A DNA stretch of 64,000 nt from Diadophis punctatus similis. Lineage: Eukaryota; Chordata; Lepidosauria; Squamata; Dipsadidae. The stretch spans positions 50,333,742 through 50,397,741 of the forward strand of contig JALIGW010000005.1 in the NCBI GenBank assembly GCA_023053685.1, in the 5' to 3' direction. Position 1 is the stretch's first letter, and each line of letters starts with the position of its first letter. The position numbers were made by a program, and so were the translations under genes. Shown piece after piece: positions 47,858 through 58,430 of the stretch. Under the pieces are notes generated by a model. That model was not told the DNA's origin. It ran no database searches and saw nothing but the letters and a program-made list of their open reading frames with translations.

Positions 47858-47945
47858 AGCACAGCAATTTATCTCGGAGGTCATCTAGTCCAACCCCCAG
47901 CTGCAGCAGGAAACCTTACATTGTCTGGATTATTTTGGTGCCTCT
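47858..47945 (-). mobile_element. CR1 3' end fragment
   Basis: tctcggaggtcatctagtcc, aacccccagctgcagcagg and aaaccttacattgtctgg match the 3'-terminal part of the CR1 at 37322. Confidence 0.75.
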
Positions 47946-48004
47946 AACAGAGAGGAAAATTGTCAGGAAGCAGGAGTTTACTAGGACAAGGCTGCCATGC
48001 AGAG

Positions 48005-48110
48005 GAAGGCACTGATAGTCCTTGACTTATGACCACAATTGAGCCCAAAATTTTGGTTGCTAAGCAAGAGCGTTGTTAAGTGAGTTTCACCACATTTACT
48101 CAATCCATGA
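48005..48110. mobile_element. Tigger/mariner-like end fragment
   Basis: tgatagtccttgacttatga, gagcccaaaattttggttgc and gttgttaagtgagttt match the terminal part of the element at 35701 in inverse order. Confidence 0.65.
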
Positions 48111-48194
48111 CATTTCCTGGCTCTAATAGGGAAATTGTATCTCGTTGAGGCCTTTGAGGTGAGGAATGGCCAGGCACCCTAACCCTAACCCTTG

Positions 48195-48442
48195 ACATGA
48201 GTGACATCAAGTTGGCCATGACCACCCAGTCACATGACCACCCAGTCACATGATCACCCAGCAACCCCCACCCAGTCACATGACCGCAAAGCTACTCTCA
48301 CCCAGTGACATGACTGCCAAACCACTCCCACCCAGTCACATGACCACAAAGACATGCCCACTGTTACATGACCATCAAGACACGCCCACAAAATAAGCCA
48401 TGCCCACAGAACCGGTAGTAAAAAATTTAGAACCCACCCCTG
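48195..48442. repeat. Minisatellite next to an accggttc-family right end
   Basis: The unit cacccagtcacatgacc is repeated about seven times at irregular spacing (48222-48375), followed by cccacagaaccggtagtaaa and gaacccacccctg, the right terminus of the accggttc hAT-like family. The end of the 3.1-kb element (60860-60950) has the same order: cactcagtcacatgc, cacagaaccggcagta, gaacccacctctg. Confidence 0.75.
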
Positions 48443-48710
48443 CCTTACTTGTGTTTTCCTAATTGCATCTGTAAATCTTTTCCTGCGATTTTTGCCTCTT
48501 TTCCCTTTAACTGGTGTTACAGTAGAAGGAACAGATTCATCTGAACTGAGGAGGAAAATAAGGGGGGGGGGAAATCTGTCTCTGCCTACCAGCATCCATT
48601 GGTATTCATCTGGCTAGCGTCCTGTTAGTGTGTGAGAGAGTTGAGGGGTGTTTGGAAACTCAAACAGTATTTGCTGTGTGAGCAAGAAAGGAGACAGGAA
48701 GGAATCTGTG
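48443..48710. other. Repeat-derived spacer
   Basis: The block at 48540-48620 (aaatctgtctctgcctacca, ttggtattcatctggctagc) matches the interior of the MITE at 56356-57338. No gene is supported. Confidence 0.5.
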
Positions 48711-49127
48711 TGTCAGGCCGAAGCCAATTTAGTTGGGGTCTTTGGCCTGCCACACTTTATGGTCTTTTAATGTGCATTCTTTACTGTGGGAAGCTGGGAG
48801 GAGGAATTGTATGAGAGCTGTATCTATGTAGCCATAACAAATTCTTTCCAGATAGTCATGGTCATCTTTTGTCTTTGCACTCCTGCACCAGCATGGAAGG
48901 AGATGGGTGGATCCTGCCAAGTTGGCAGTTGGAGATTCGTCAACGTGATGGACTTGGGGAAGTGGGGACAAGGGCTTGAACTTTCAACTGGGTGGAGAAA
49001 CTCCGGGGACTTCAGATTCGGATTTCTCCCAGATGTGCGAACATGGCTCTGCTAATAAATTGGAACTTTGATGAATACTTTGCCTCGGACTTTGATTTAA
49101 TTTTGGATGCTATTTGGAACCCTGACA
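48711..49127 (+). mobile_element. Solo LTR, 417 bp
   Basis: Begins tgtcaggccgaagcc and ends ggaaccctgaca, the TG...CA inverted ends of an LTR. The flanking 5-mers are ctgtg (48706-48710) and ctgcg (49128-49132), one change apart. The hexamer aataaa at about 49054 sets the plus orientation. No internal retroviral or gypsy coding region accompanies it. Confidence 0.8.
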
Positions 49128-49227
49128 CTGCGTGGCTTAGCTCAACTGTTCTGTAGTAAAGCTGCTTACTGCTGTGAAAGCAAAATTGAAACTGAAACTC
49201 CTCTGCTTGTGTTTTGCATTTGGATCA

Positions 49228-49434
49228 GATTTCTTTTCAGGTGGGGAGGGGGGAATAGAACTCCTTAGCATCAGAGCTTGTTAATAATAATATAAGAAAT
49301 ACTCATGCTCCTTTCTTAGTGAGCACCTAGAAGGCAAGAGGAACATACGTGGCAAATTTCAAGTTTGTAGGCTTTACGGTTCTGGAGATTTCGTGATTAA
49401 TGTGTGAGTTGTTTTCGCTTTTATATATATAGAT
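49228..49434 (+). repeat. Unclassified interspersed repeat, copy 2 of 2
   Basis: From ttcttttcaggtggggaggg to ttttatatatatagatg, similar to 26710-26955. It ends exactly where L1 sequence resumes. Confidence 0.7.
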
Positions 49435-50560
49435 GTTGAATGAAAAGGGGGAACTTAAAACTAAACAAGAACTGAGTGATCAAGGGATCGATATGGCATG
49501 GTATTCACAAGTGCAGATACATTCTAGATATGAGAAAGATGCTAAATTATATGGTTTTTATAAAGAATTAACATAATTAAATAAGATACTAACAGGAACA
49601 GAAGAAAGATTGATAAAGAAATTGTACAGATACCTATTGGGTAGAAAATTGGAAGATGAACAAGGAGACAATGATAGCATGGGCAAAAAAATTTGGTCAC
49701 ACAATAGAATTAGATAAATGGCAGCAACTGTGGGATAGGAATTATAAACTAACAATGTCAACTGCATATAAAGAAAATTTGTATAAGATGTTTTATAGAT
49801 GGCACTTTGCACCGGTGAGTTTGGGAAAGATGTTTAAAAATAAGTCAGCTAAATGTTGGAAGTGCCACCAGACACCTAGGTCTTATTACCATATGTGGTG
49901 AACATGTGTAGAAGCAAAAAAATATTGGACAAAAATACATACATGGTTGGAAAAGATGATAAAACAGCACACTGATTTAAAACCAGAAATATTTCTGTTG
50001 AGGATCTTACCTGAAACTTATAGTAAAGAGAACATACTGTATATTAAATTATTCACGTATTAACCGCAGCTAGAATTGTATTTGCACAACATTGGAAAAG
50101 TGAAGAGATCCCTGCTGATCTCTTATTAGAATGTGCAGAAATGAATAGATTAAACTGGCGATTAAGGAGAAAGAACAAACTGAATATTATATGATATGGG
50201 AATTATTTTATCAATGGTTAGAGAATAAAAATGGAAGTTGGAAATAAAAGGAGTTTAAAGAAGAGTAGAAAATACGTTAAGAAAGAGATGTAAACAATAT
50301 GATAACTGTTTGTATTAAGATGATGAGGATTATTATGCTTAAAGTTATTACTATATTTTTATTGGAAGATACGCTAAGAGGGAAAAATGAACAGGTTTAT
50401 TATATTCAACTGTTTAATATATTATAATTCTAAGATTAGAGAATTAATATTAATGTGAATGATGTAAATGTTGATGGTTATTGCACAGAGATGTTTGTAC
50501 CCAGACGACAAACTGTTTAAGGAAAGATGGAATGTTCATATTTAAAAAAAAAGTTTATAA
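49435..50560 (+). mobile_element. L1 ORF2 C-terminus and 3' UTR
   Basis: The plus-strand translation reads MAWYSQVQIHSRYEKDAK, KFGHTIELDKWQQLW, LYKMFYRWHFAPVSL and CWKCHQTPRSYYHMW, then a stop where a Trp codon is expected, followed by TCVEAKKYW. This is the Cys-rich C-terminal domain of L1 ORF2p. A 3' UTR and A-rich end (about 50545) follow. It probably belongs to the same element as 45930-46790. Confidence 0.88.
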
Positions 50561-50625
50561 AACTAATCCAAGATAGTTAATTTCCTATTATACAAACTAG
50601 ATTCAAGCACAATTGAAGAAGATAC

Positions 50626-51317
50626 TGTTGTGACCCAGCACCGCAACCCCCAGAAACACACACACACACAACCGTTTGTGAGGCAAACAAAAAGGTTCCT
50701 TTTACTAATAAGGTTTCTTAGCAAAAGCTCAGAGGTTTTAAAAGTCCAAAAACAACACAAACGGAAAGTCTCAAGGAATAAGGTTCTTTGGGTTACTTGA
50801 AGGTTAAATAGCACACCGACAAAAGTTCAAAGCAAGACTCATTAATTCTTCTCTTATCTGAACAACTTGGCTGGCTTCCCGGAATAAAGCTGGCAGAAGC
50901 TGCTGTCTTCGATAAGATTCCCAAACAAACGTAGAAGTAAAACTCTGGACATGCCGCAGTCATTGATTCGTTGTTCTCAGCAGTGAGTACTAATTGCGCC
51001 GGCCTAATATAGGCACTGAAGGGCGTGGCCCAATTAGCCCTCACTGCTTCCTCCGAGTAGACCGATGCTTACTCAGCCAATCCTGTCTTCTGGCTGCTCT
51101 GCGAGCTCTGGCATCCAGCATGGGTTCTTCATCTCCTGATGAAGCACTCTGCTGCGCAGGTGCAGAAGGTCCTGGGAGATCGTCCTGCTCTGGCACCGAG
51201 TCCTCATCACCAGCCGTCTCTGGTGCCAGGCACATGGGCTGGTACTGCTGCACCATGAGCGGCTCCACGTCCTCCGGATCCTCCATACTCGGCGCCGGAC
51301 GCGGCCAAGGCACAACA
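50626..51317. mobile_element. Solo LTR, 692 bp, with perfect 5-bp TSD
   Basis: Begins tgttgtgacccagcaccg and ends ggccaaggcacaaca. gatac lies at 50621-50625 and 51318-51322. It contains a CA run near 50657-50669 and aataaag near 50884. A minus-strand frame (51313-51041) encodes an acidic 90-residue peptide (MEDPEDVEPLMVQQYQP). That peptide may be a remnant of an early reading frame of the parent retroelement. Orientation is therefore unsettled. Confidence 0.85.
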
Positions 51318-51340
51318 GATACAGACAGAATTACCTAAGG

Positions 51341-51928
51341 CAACGGTTCTCAACCTGGAGGTTGCAACCGCTTTGGGGGTCGAACGACCCTTTCACAGGG
51401 GTTGGGAGACTTCGCCCGGACGCCGCCATTTGGGTTCTTTTACTCTCTGCGCATGCGCAGAACGCTTTGTACATGCGCAGAGGGTAAAAGAACCCAAATG
51501 GTGGCATGGGTCGCGGCGGCAGGCATGGCGGCGGGGTGGGTCACGGTGGGGGCATGGGGGCAGTGTCATGGTGTGATTTATTGTCAGTTGTATGTATATG
51601 CAGGGAGCTGCATCCCTATCTAATATAATGGTACATTCCTGAGCACGTGATTGATATGTTCTTGTACGCATGTGTGCATTCCTGAATCTCCATTCCTTCC
51701 TTCTTACTTGACTTTTGACTGGGAGAGTCGCATTTTATAGCAGAGATGTAAACAATGAGATTTTATTGTTTTTGTACTGAAATAAATATTTTAGTTAGAC
51801 TTTTAAACTCCGCTTTATTTCTAATGTCTGAATTCCGGGAGAAAGATCAAACATCGCCTCTGTGAGATTAATTCTCACTCTGACAAGCAGGGCGTGGGTC
51901 GTGGCATTAGGAAGGTTGAGAACCACTG
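51341..51928. mobile_element. SPIN-like hAT element interrupted by a solo LTR
   Basis: Left end caacggttctcaacctggag and right end gaaggttgagaaccactg. acctaagg is at 51333-51340 and 51929-51936. The interior cgccatttgggttcttttac, ctctgcgcatgcgcagaa and gggtaaaagaacccaaatgg matches the SPIN-like copy at 19981-20224. The extra length is explained by an LTR at 51564-51885. Confidence 0.88.
51564..51885 (+). mobile_element. Solo LTR, 322 bp, nested in the SPIN-like element
   Basis: Begins tgtcatggtgtgattt and ends ctcactctgaca. Flanking 5-mers are ggcag (51559-51563) and agcag (51886-51890). gaaataaatattttag near 51778 supplies a poly-A signal. It splits the SPIN-like element cleanly. Confidence 0.75.
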
Positions 51929-51936
51929 ACCTAAGG

Positions 51937-53687
51937 CAAAACCGAACAAACCACATAATTCTTTAGTTTATTGTGTGAAGTGAGCTATTATGTTTCCAAG
52001 CCATAATTTATGAGATTATTAGATTATTGTCTAATCACCCAATATATTCAATTAATTATAATTTATGAACTGTTTAAACTTGATTCTTATAATGCATTAA
52101 AATTACTTATACAACCTACCATCCATGAAAATTTCATTGTGTCATTTCTAAGAGTAATTTATATACTTTTATACTTCCATAGATCATATACTGTATATTA
52201 ATTCATCAGCACATTTATTACCTGTTTAAAGAAAGGATAATTTGACATTGTAAGGCAACATGCTTCTTTAGACCCCCACCTCAAAAACATTTGTTTATGC
52301 AAACTAGCCATCACTGGATAGAAGTTTGCCTAACAAATGTAATGCATGGATCAGGTAATCACGACTACTGACTGTTTACAATTTCTGAGATTGCTCAAGC
52401 ATATTTCCTAACTTTGGTTGTTAAAAACAATCTTCTAGGCAATCATAATGATACCCTACACATATTAAATATCAAAAATCCCATTTATGTATTGCAGAGA
52501 TGACTGCCCATAATCAGTTTGACCAGAGTAGAAATGTGTTTACAACAAGTACAAAGGAAAATCCCTTTGCAGAATCTTCCCTGTAAAACCTGTAGCTTCA
52601 GTAAATCATAGGAAGTTTTGCAAGATAAAATTCAATTCAAGTACTTCAACCTACACATGTGAATTGGTTCAGCCCATGGACACACACAGCACCATCACTC
52701 CTTTTGTAAACCTCACTTCCTGGAATTGGTAACACTCACGTGGAAACACTGGTGTTTGTTAAAGTTGTGTCAGAGCTACCTGACTTTGTATCTAAAAACA
52801 CAAGAAGTTAATATGATTAACTGGAAAGTGCCTCATTTAAGTTGAAGGAAAAATTTGGTTATATCCCTAGGAACATATTCTCTAACTAAAGGCTAGACAA
52901 CATTGTATTCTCTGGTTGTTTTGGATTAGTTCCACTAATCTCTGAGCATACCGTGCTGTATTTATAAAAATTGTAATGCCAAATCTCTGGAGAGTATCAG
53001 GTAAGCAACGCCCTCTTTAACATGATTGTAATAATATAATTAACTATTGCTAATGTTCTTGGAATATATAATTTTAAAGAGAAAAATCCTACCAGCCTTG
53101 TGATAATTGCATGAAATAAAAATCGATTAAGAGTATGCAGGGAAATTGCAAGTGTAAATCCAAAATATATGCTAACGTATTAAATCTATCAAGGAACATA
53201 TTAAAATATGGGAGAGTGGCCTTATTTTATTCACTCATCAGAAATGAAATATGTAATTAAAATATAATCTAACAGATGATTTGTTTTTTGTGTGATGTAT
53301 TTTTCCCCATGGTTCCTGGAGATTTTATAGTCACCAGGAGGTAAGCTTAATGTGATGAAAACTGCATTTTATGACATGTAGTCTGAATTTGTAATCTAGA
53401 GAAATGAACAATCCTAAAATGTGATGCAAAATTTCATGGTGTCTCAGAGAAAGCTCATTCTTTCAGAAAGGCCATTAACTGCAGAGGAGAGCAAATTCAC
53501 AAACATTGATTTCAATCTCTGTTAAAGCTTATTGGTCAATTGTATAATTCAACTATTGTTTACAATAGATATTTAATCAGTGCTCACACTATATCTTATG
53601 CTATTGCATATGAAGAACCAGAATAAATCCCTGAAAAGGAAGTTGGGGAGAACCATGTGTTCTCTCATGAGAATATTCATGTAAATC
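51937..53687. other. Intergenic, no gene seen
   Basis: AT-rich, with no recognised coding or repeat feature. Confidence 0.45.
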
Positions 53688-53822
53688 AGGGCTGTCAAAC
53701 TCCCAGCCTGCGGGCCGGTTGCATCATGCGCTGGCCACACCCATGCCCAGTTTAGCAAAGGGGAAAAAACTCCCGATACATCATGTGATGCTGCTATGAC
53801 AACGTGAGTTTGACACCCCTGA
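53688..53822. mobile_element. hAT MITE (gtgtcaaactc family), 135 bp
   Basis: Left end cagggctgtcaaactcc and right end gagtttgacacccctg, same length and interior as 35219-35353. Flanking 8-mers match only in part (atgtaaat and acatagat). Confidence 0.8.
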
Positions 53823-55301
53823 CATAGATGCATTTATCATCTTCCTTGCAACAAATCAGCAAGAGAGTTGTAAGGAAACCTCAGTTCACCATGGAGGAAG
53901 GACAGGTGAGTGATAGAACCAAGATGAAGGAAGCTATTGAAGAGCCAAGATCTGGTAATAAAAATCAGTTGACGCAAAGGGCTCAAACCAGGGGAAAGCA
54001 GGAAGGAAACATTACATGTGAGTTATGGAAACATTTGCATAGTTATATTTATCTAAGTCAAGTCTCACATAATCCAGGGAGTATCATATTCTATACCAAT
54101 ACAGCTGATGACAATTTAAGGCTGTCTCCCTCACTGGCTGTTGGTGTTGTCAGAGCATACAAGTGAGGACAAGACCTTTCTTAAAAGATCAACATACACT
54201 GTCCTTTCCTTGTCATTTTCCTAATGAATGAATGAATGAGTAAAACATTAATTAAATTGATGTGTTTAATAGGATAATTACATGCAAGATTTCAGTTGAA
54301 CTCAAGGGATATAAGTTTATGATTGGGATATGGAACAATCATCAAAGGCTTATAATATATGATGGGCTGAATTTTGATCACAGCTGCAAATTCTTAGGGG
54401 TGTTGAGTAGAAAGCAAAGCTGTCACTTTATCTTCGCTGGTAATTGGTAGGAACAGCAAGCACAATATAGACAATGTGAGAATGGTTAAACAGTTTAATT
54501 AAATGTGTCTTCCTTAAGTTGCTTTAAATCTTGTATTTTAATACCAGTACTTCGCATCAATAAGAATATATTGCATACTGACCTATTGTAAGCCATTTAG
54601 GAAATTACTATTCTTTTACAGAAGAGATTATATTTGAGTATGGACTGAAGACCCATTCTCCACATCCTCCAATTTTGTTAGATTCTAGGCTAGAGGCTTA
54701 TCCTTTGAGATTTTCATTTTCCAGAGAAAAGTGAAAGGATGGGAAGGCTGCCTATGGAAGTTCCTGCTCCTGCAGCAAATTGCTTGCTCAGAGCTATCCA
54801 TGGTGCTGCCTATGTGGGTTTTTAAACTTGATAAATTGTAAATTCCAGGCTGTTTGTGGTTAGAGAATAGGTAGTGTAATCCTAATTCTTTTAAGTAATT
54901 CTATTTTATTCTTCAGCGATAAATGTTAACCACAGGAGAAGTAGATAACAGGTCCAAAGGAACCAATGCTTTCAGAGTATCTATATTTAATAAAGGAGTA
55001 AAATAATGAGATATGAACATAGAAGTCTCTGCAGATGCTAAAGGTCTCAGACAATGTTGTAAACCACTCAGTGTCGCCTCGTACTGTGACATGAGTAGCA
55101 TATAAATTTGATAATATATATAAATTTGTTGAATAAATAATTATTGCAGATCAATACTTAAACATCATTAAATATTAAAATTGTACTGGCTCAAATGGTG
55201 GTGAAATGTTTGCAGACAGGGTATTATAAGGAACCTTTTTGTGCTCTTCATGTCCTCATGGGAACATGAAAAATAAAAGATTGGAGCAGAACAGATACTT
55301 T
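53823..55301. other. Intergenic, no gene seen
   Basis: No gene is supported. The stretch 55035-55140 (aaaccactcagtgtcgcc, gtagcatataaatttg) looks like a decayed SINE or LINE tail. The plus frame at 53828-54166 has no recognised motif. Confidence 0.45.
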
Positions 55302-55309
55302 GTTTAGAT

Positions 55310-55455
55310 CAGGGGTGGGCAAACTATGGCTCTTTGAGGACCTGTGGACTTCAACTCCCAGAATTCCTGAGCCAGCCATGCATGCATGGCTGGCTCAGGA
55401 ATTCTGGAAGTTGAAGTCCACAGGTCCTCAAAGAGCCATAGTTTGCCCACCCCTG
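55310..55455. mobile_element. Near-perfect palindromic hAT MITE (146 bp) with perfect TSD
   Basis: The left half (caggggtgggcaaactatgg to agccagccatgcatg) is repeated inverted in the right half with about one mismatch over 73 bp, giving a single long hairpin with almost no loop. gtttagat is at 55302-55309 and 55456-55463. Confidence 0.93.
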
Positions 55456-55539
55456 GTTTAGATCACCCCTCATTTGAAACTGTGGTGAGTTCCTATTTTG
55501 ACTGTGCCTTTTGTTTTGAACAAAAAGTTCAGTAGACAC

Positions 55540-56215
55540 AATAAGCCCACTGATGGTGAATTTTAATGCACAGCAAAGCTTTATATCTACTACGTCTATA
55601 TCGTTTTATCAACAAGAATAAAACGCAAAACAGAAAAACATACATCCAACACTAACAACAACAAAAAAGAAAAAATGACCCAAATATCAAATAAGTTTAA
55701 CATTAAACATATAGACTCCATTCTGGCTGAATGCAGAAGGGGAAAAAAACAAGAAAAGCTGATAAATTCTCCTCCCCTTTACATAACGGGTCTACAAATA
55801 GTTATAAGCTTTCCCCCAATTTAACAAAAATACTATATTAAATAAACAAGTGTTCCAAGTGAGGGGATCTCTATCTGATAATCAAATTGACCCAACATTT
55901 GATCATAGTATATTTGTAAAAAACAAACAAACCCAGTCAACAGGTTAATCTAAACATTTCACTAACCTTCAAATCCCTATGTTGGCCATCTGTTATTGTA
56001 TTTAATATGTAGAAATTCCACAAACAGCTTCCAGTCTCAAATAAAGCTGTCTACTTCATTATCTCTAATCAAAGCGGTTAGTTTTGACATCTCTGCTAAT
56101 TCAGTCAATTTAAAAATCCATTCTTCAACCATCAGCATTTCCTTTCGTTTCCAGTGCTTGGCAAGTACAATCCTCACAGTGGTCACCATGTGGAGGAATA
56201 GCAACCCAAATTTCC
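55540..56215 (-). mobile_element. L1 ORF2 C-terminal fragment
   Basis: The minus-strand frame 56240-56037 reads HMVTTVRIVLAKHWKRKEM then VEEWIFKLTELAEMSKLTA, the helical C-terminus of L1 ORF2p after the Cys motif. An A-rich 3' UTR extends left to about 55560. It is a different copy from 49435. Confidence 0.75.
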
Positions 56216-56355
56216 CCAAAGGTGCTTTTTCAGGAGGCAACTGGACTTTCTTGTTTTTCTTTTGAAGACATTTCGCTTCTTATACAAGAAGCTTCTTCAG
56301 CTCTGACAGGATAGCAGGGAATGGAAGGATTTATATTCCTTGTAGGCAGCTGGTA

Positions 56356-57338
56356 CCGTATTTTTCGCACTATAAGACACACCAGACCATAAGATGCACA
56401 TTAGCTTTAGAGGAGGAAAACAAGAAAAAAAATCTGCCTCTGCCTCCCACCATCCATCCGATATTCATCTAACTAGCGTCCTTGCAGCAAACAGCAAACA
56501 GCCTGGTCAGCTTCAGCATGTTATCGCAGCCCCAGCATGTGGCTCATCAGGGCTCTGCTCCATTGAGCCTACCACCGGTCAACTGAGCTGAGCTGTTGCC
56601 GCTGCTGTGGAACGCTGGAGCCTTCACTGCCAAGCAGCTGATTGACAGTTGGATTGGCCTTCCGGAATACCACTGATCAGCTGTTCTAGGCGGTGGGGAT
56701 CGCCACCACTGCCTATCACCACTGCTGCCGCCTATTGCCGCCGCCACCTATCGCCACCAGCACCTATTGCCGCTGCTCGGCAGTGAAGGGTCCAGCGTTT
56801 CCCAGCAGCAGCGAATGGCAGCAGTGGTGATAGGCAGTGGCATTCTAACCCCCCTCCCCCACCGCAATATTTGCTCTATAACCGTGATGGCGAACCTATG
56901 GCACGGGTGCCACAAGTGGCACGCGGAGCCATATCGGTGGGCACGCGAGCTCAGGTCCGGCGTGTATGTGTGCACCAGCCGGCTGATTTTTGGGCCTTCT
57001 GGGTCCACTGGGAGTCGGGAAACAGGCTGTTTCCAGCCTCCAGAGGGGATGGGGAAGGCCGTTTTCGCCCTCCCCAGGCTCCTAGAAAGGCACTGGAGCC
57101 TGGGGAGAATAAAAAATGGGTGTGCCATTGCATGCTGGGAGCAGGGGGATCATGCGTGCATGTGCGGGGATGCATGGAATTATGAGTGTGGGCACGCACA
57201 CACGTGATCCCCCGCATTCCCCCCCCCTTTTGGCACGCGAACCAAAAAAGGTTCGCCATCACTGCTCTATAAGATGCACAGACATTTCCACCAACTTTTT
57301 TTGGGGGGGAAGTATGTCTTATAGTGCAAAAAATACAG
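56356..57338. mobile_element. TA-inserting MITE (cactataagacacacc family) containing a hAT
   Basis: Left end ccgtatttttcgcactataa and right end cttatagtgcaaaaaatacag are inverted. TA flanks at 56354-56355 and 57339-57340. Without the nested hAT (56882-57264 plus 8 bp) it is about 592 bp. The interior includes CCGCCACC/ATCGCCACC trinucleotide-like runs at 56690-56780. Confidence 0.85.
56882..57264. mobile_element. OC1-like hAT MITE nested in the MITE, perfect TSD
   Basis: Left end ccgtgatggcgaacctatgg and right end ggttcgccatcactg. ctctataa at 56874-56881 and 57265-57272. It shares gccatatcggtgggcacg and ccaggctcctagaaaggc blocks with 44067-44678. Confidence 0.88.
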
Positions 57339-57600
57339 TAATTTGCATCCTTTTAGAAGGTCGTTGAATCACTTGGAGTTTTATCTGTGTTCTCAGGGTC
57401 ACCTAGTAGTGCTCCTGGTTCCTATAGTCAGCAATTTTTTCTGTAGAAATCCATTCCTACTCCCACACCATTCAAAAGGTGTTCATCCCAAATTGTATAG
57501 CTAAAGGTCTGTAGAGCTTCTCAGTCATCCAGGTCATGGTTGTCCCAAAGGTACTTTTTCAGGATGCAACTGGACTTTCTTGTTTGGATAAGAAGCGAAA

Positions 57601-57867
57601 CGTCTTCAAAAGAAAAAAGTAATATTAGATATGTTCGCCGCCTTGAGTTGTTTGTAAATAAATAATAAAGATGTGATATCAATTAAGTAAATAAAACTAA
57701 AAATAATGGTTGAACACATAAGTGCAAGTGAGCATGATCCCTCCCGAAGTGCTTAAATCTGCACACAAGCACTATTTAACCTACTTTTTCTTTTGACAGA
57801 ATATTGTTTGTCAGTAACGATATATGGCCTCTACATTGCCTTGCCTGCCTGCTAAGAAAGATCCAAC
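57601..57867. other. Spacer with SINE tail
   Basis: 57630-57690 is the tail of the SINE family at 38345. The rest is unassigned. Confidence 0.45.
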
Positions 57868-58430
57868 ATATGTGTCAGACGTGGCTTCCTACCGGTTCGG
57901 ACTGGTTCAGCCGAATAGGTAGTAAAAATTGGGACTGGTTCTCCGAACCGTTAGGACAGGCAGGCTGGCCAGGCCCCCAAACTGGTCCCGCAGTCGCTGC
58001 TTGCTCATCCACCCAACACGTCCGTCGGACGGCAAGCTGACCAGAGCTGGGAAGCAGCTGGCTGGCAAAGAAGCCTCTCAGCCGCCTAGCCACAGGGCGC
58101 CAAAAAGTCCTTCAGCTGGTGAGAAGAAAGCTGCGCATGCGTGAAGATGGGGGCAGTGACCGGAGGTCTTTTCGGTGTCGGGCACCAGTGGCTGGGTGGA
58201 AAAGAAGCCTCTCAGCTTCCAAGTTCAGCAGCAGGCTCGGTTCCTTCACAAGGTCGCTTTTCTCCACACCCGAGAAAGATCAAAATGTGTGGAGCAGCCT
58301 TTAAAGACAAAGTCAGTGTAGCTGCCTAGAGGTAAGAAAATGAACCACTGAGGGAAGGAGCCCCCCAAAGCTGCCAGCATGGCAGCCACCCCCCTCCCCG
58401 CAGCTTGGACTCCAAGCAGAAGAGGTCCTT

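Larger units (their letters stand above)
56216..57600 (-). mobile_element. Penelope-like element end, split by a MITE
   Basis: The left part (56216-56355) contains caaaggtgctttttcaggag, ggcaactggactttcttg, gcttcttcagctctgac and ggatttatattccttgtagg. The right part (57341-57600) has gtttttat-ctgtgttctcag, ctcagtcatccaggtcatgg, caaaggtactttttcaggat and aagaagcgaaacgtcttc. Both match the ends of 24490-25030 in inverse order. The MITE at 56356-57338 lies between them. Confidence 0.8.

Noticed and set aside
47417..47888. Arg/Glu/Lys and Ser/Leu/Phe-rich frames of 100-137 codons
   Set aside because: Products of the polypurine tract.
46862..48390. Regular repeats resembling a CRISPR array
   Set aside because: Unit sizes (17, 80 and 242 bp) and vertebrate context show mini- and microsatellites; there are no spacer-repeat architecture and no cas genes.
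48254..48595. Minus frame with a basic KGKRGKNRRKRF stretch
   Set aside because: Most of it translates the CAGTCACATGACC minisatellite and MITE interior sequence; the basic patch is too short to call.
48711..51885. Possible endogenous retrovirus
   Set aside because: Only three solo LTRs are present; no gag, pol or env coding sequence lies between or near them.
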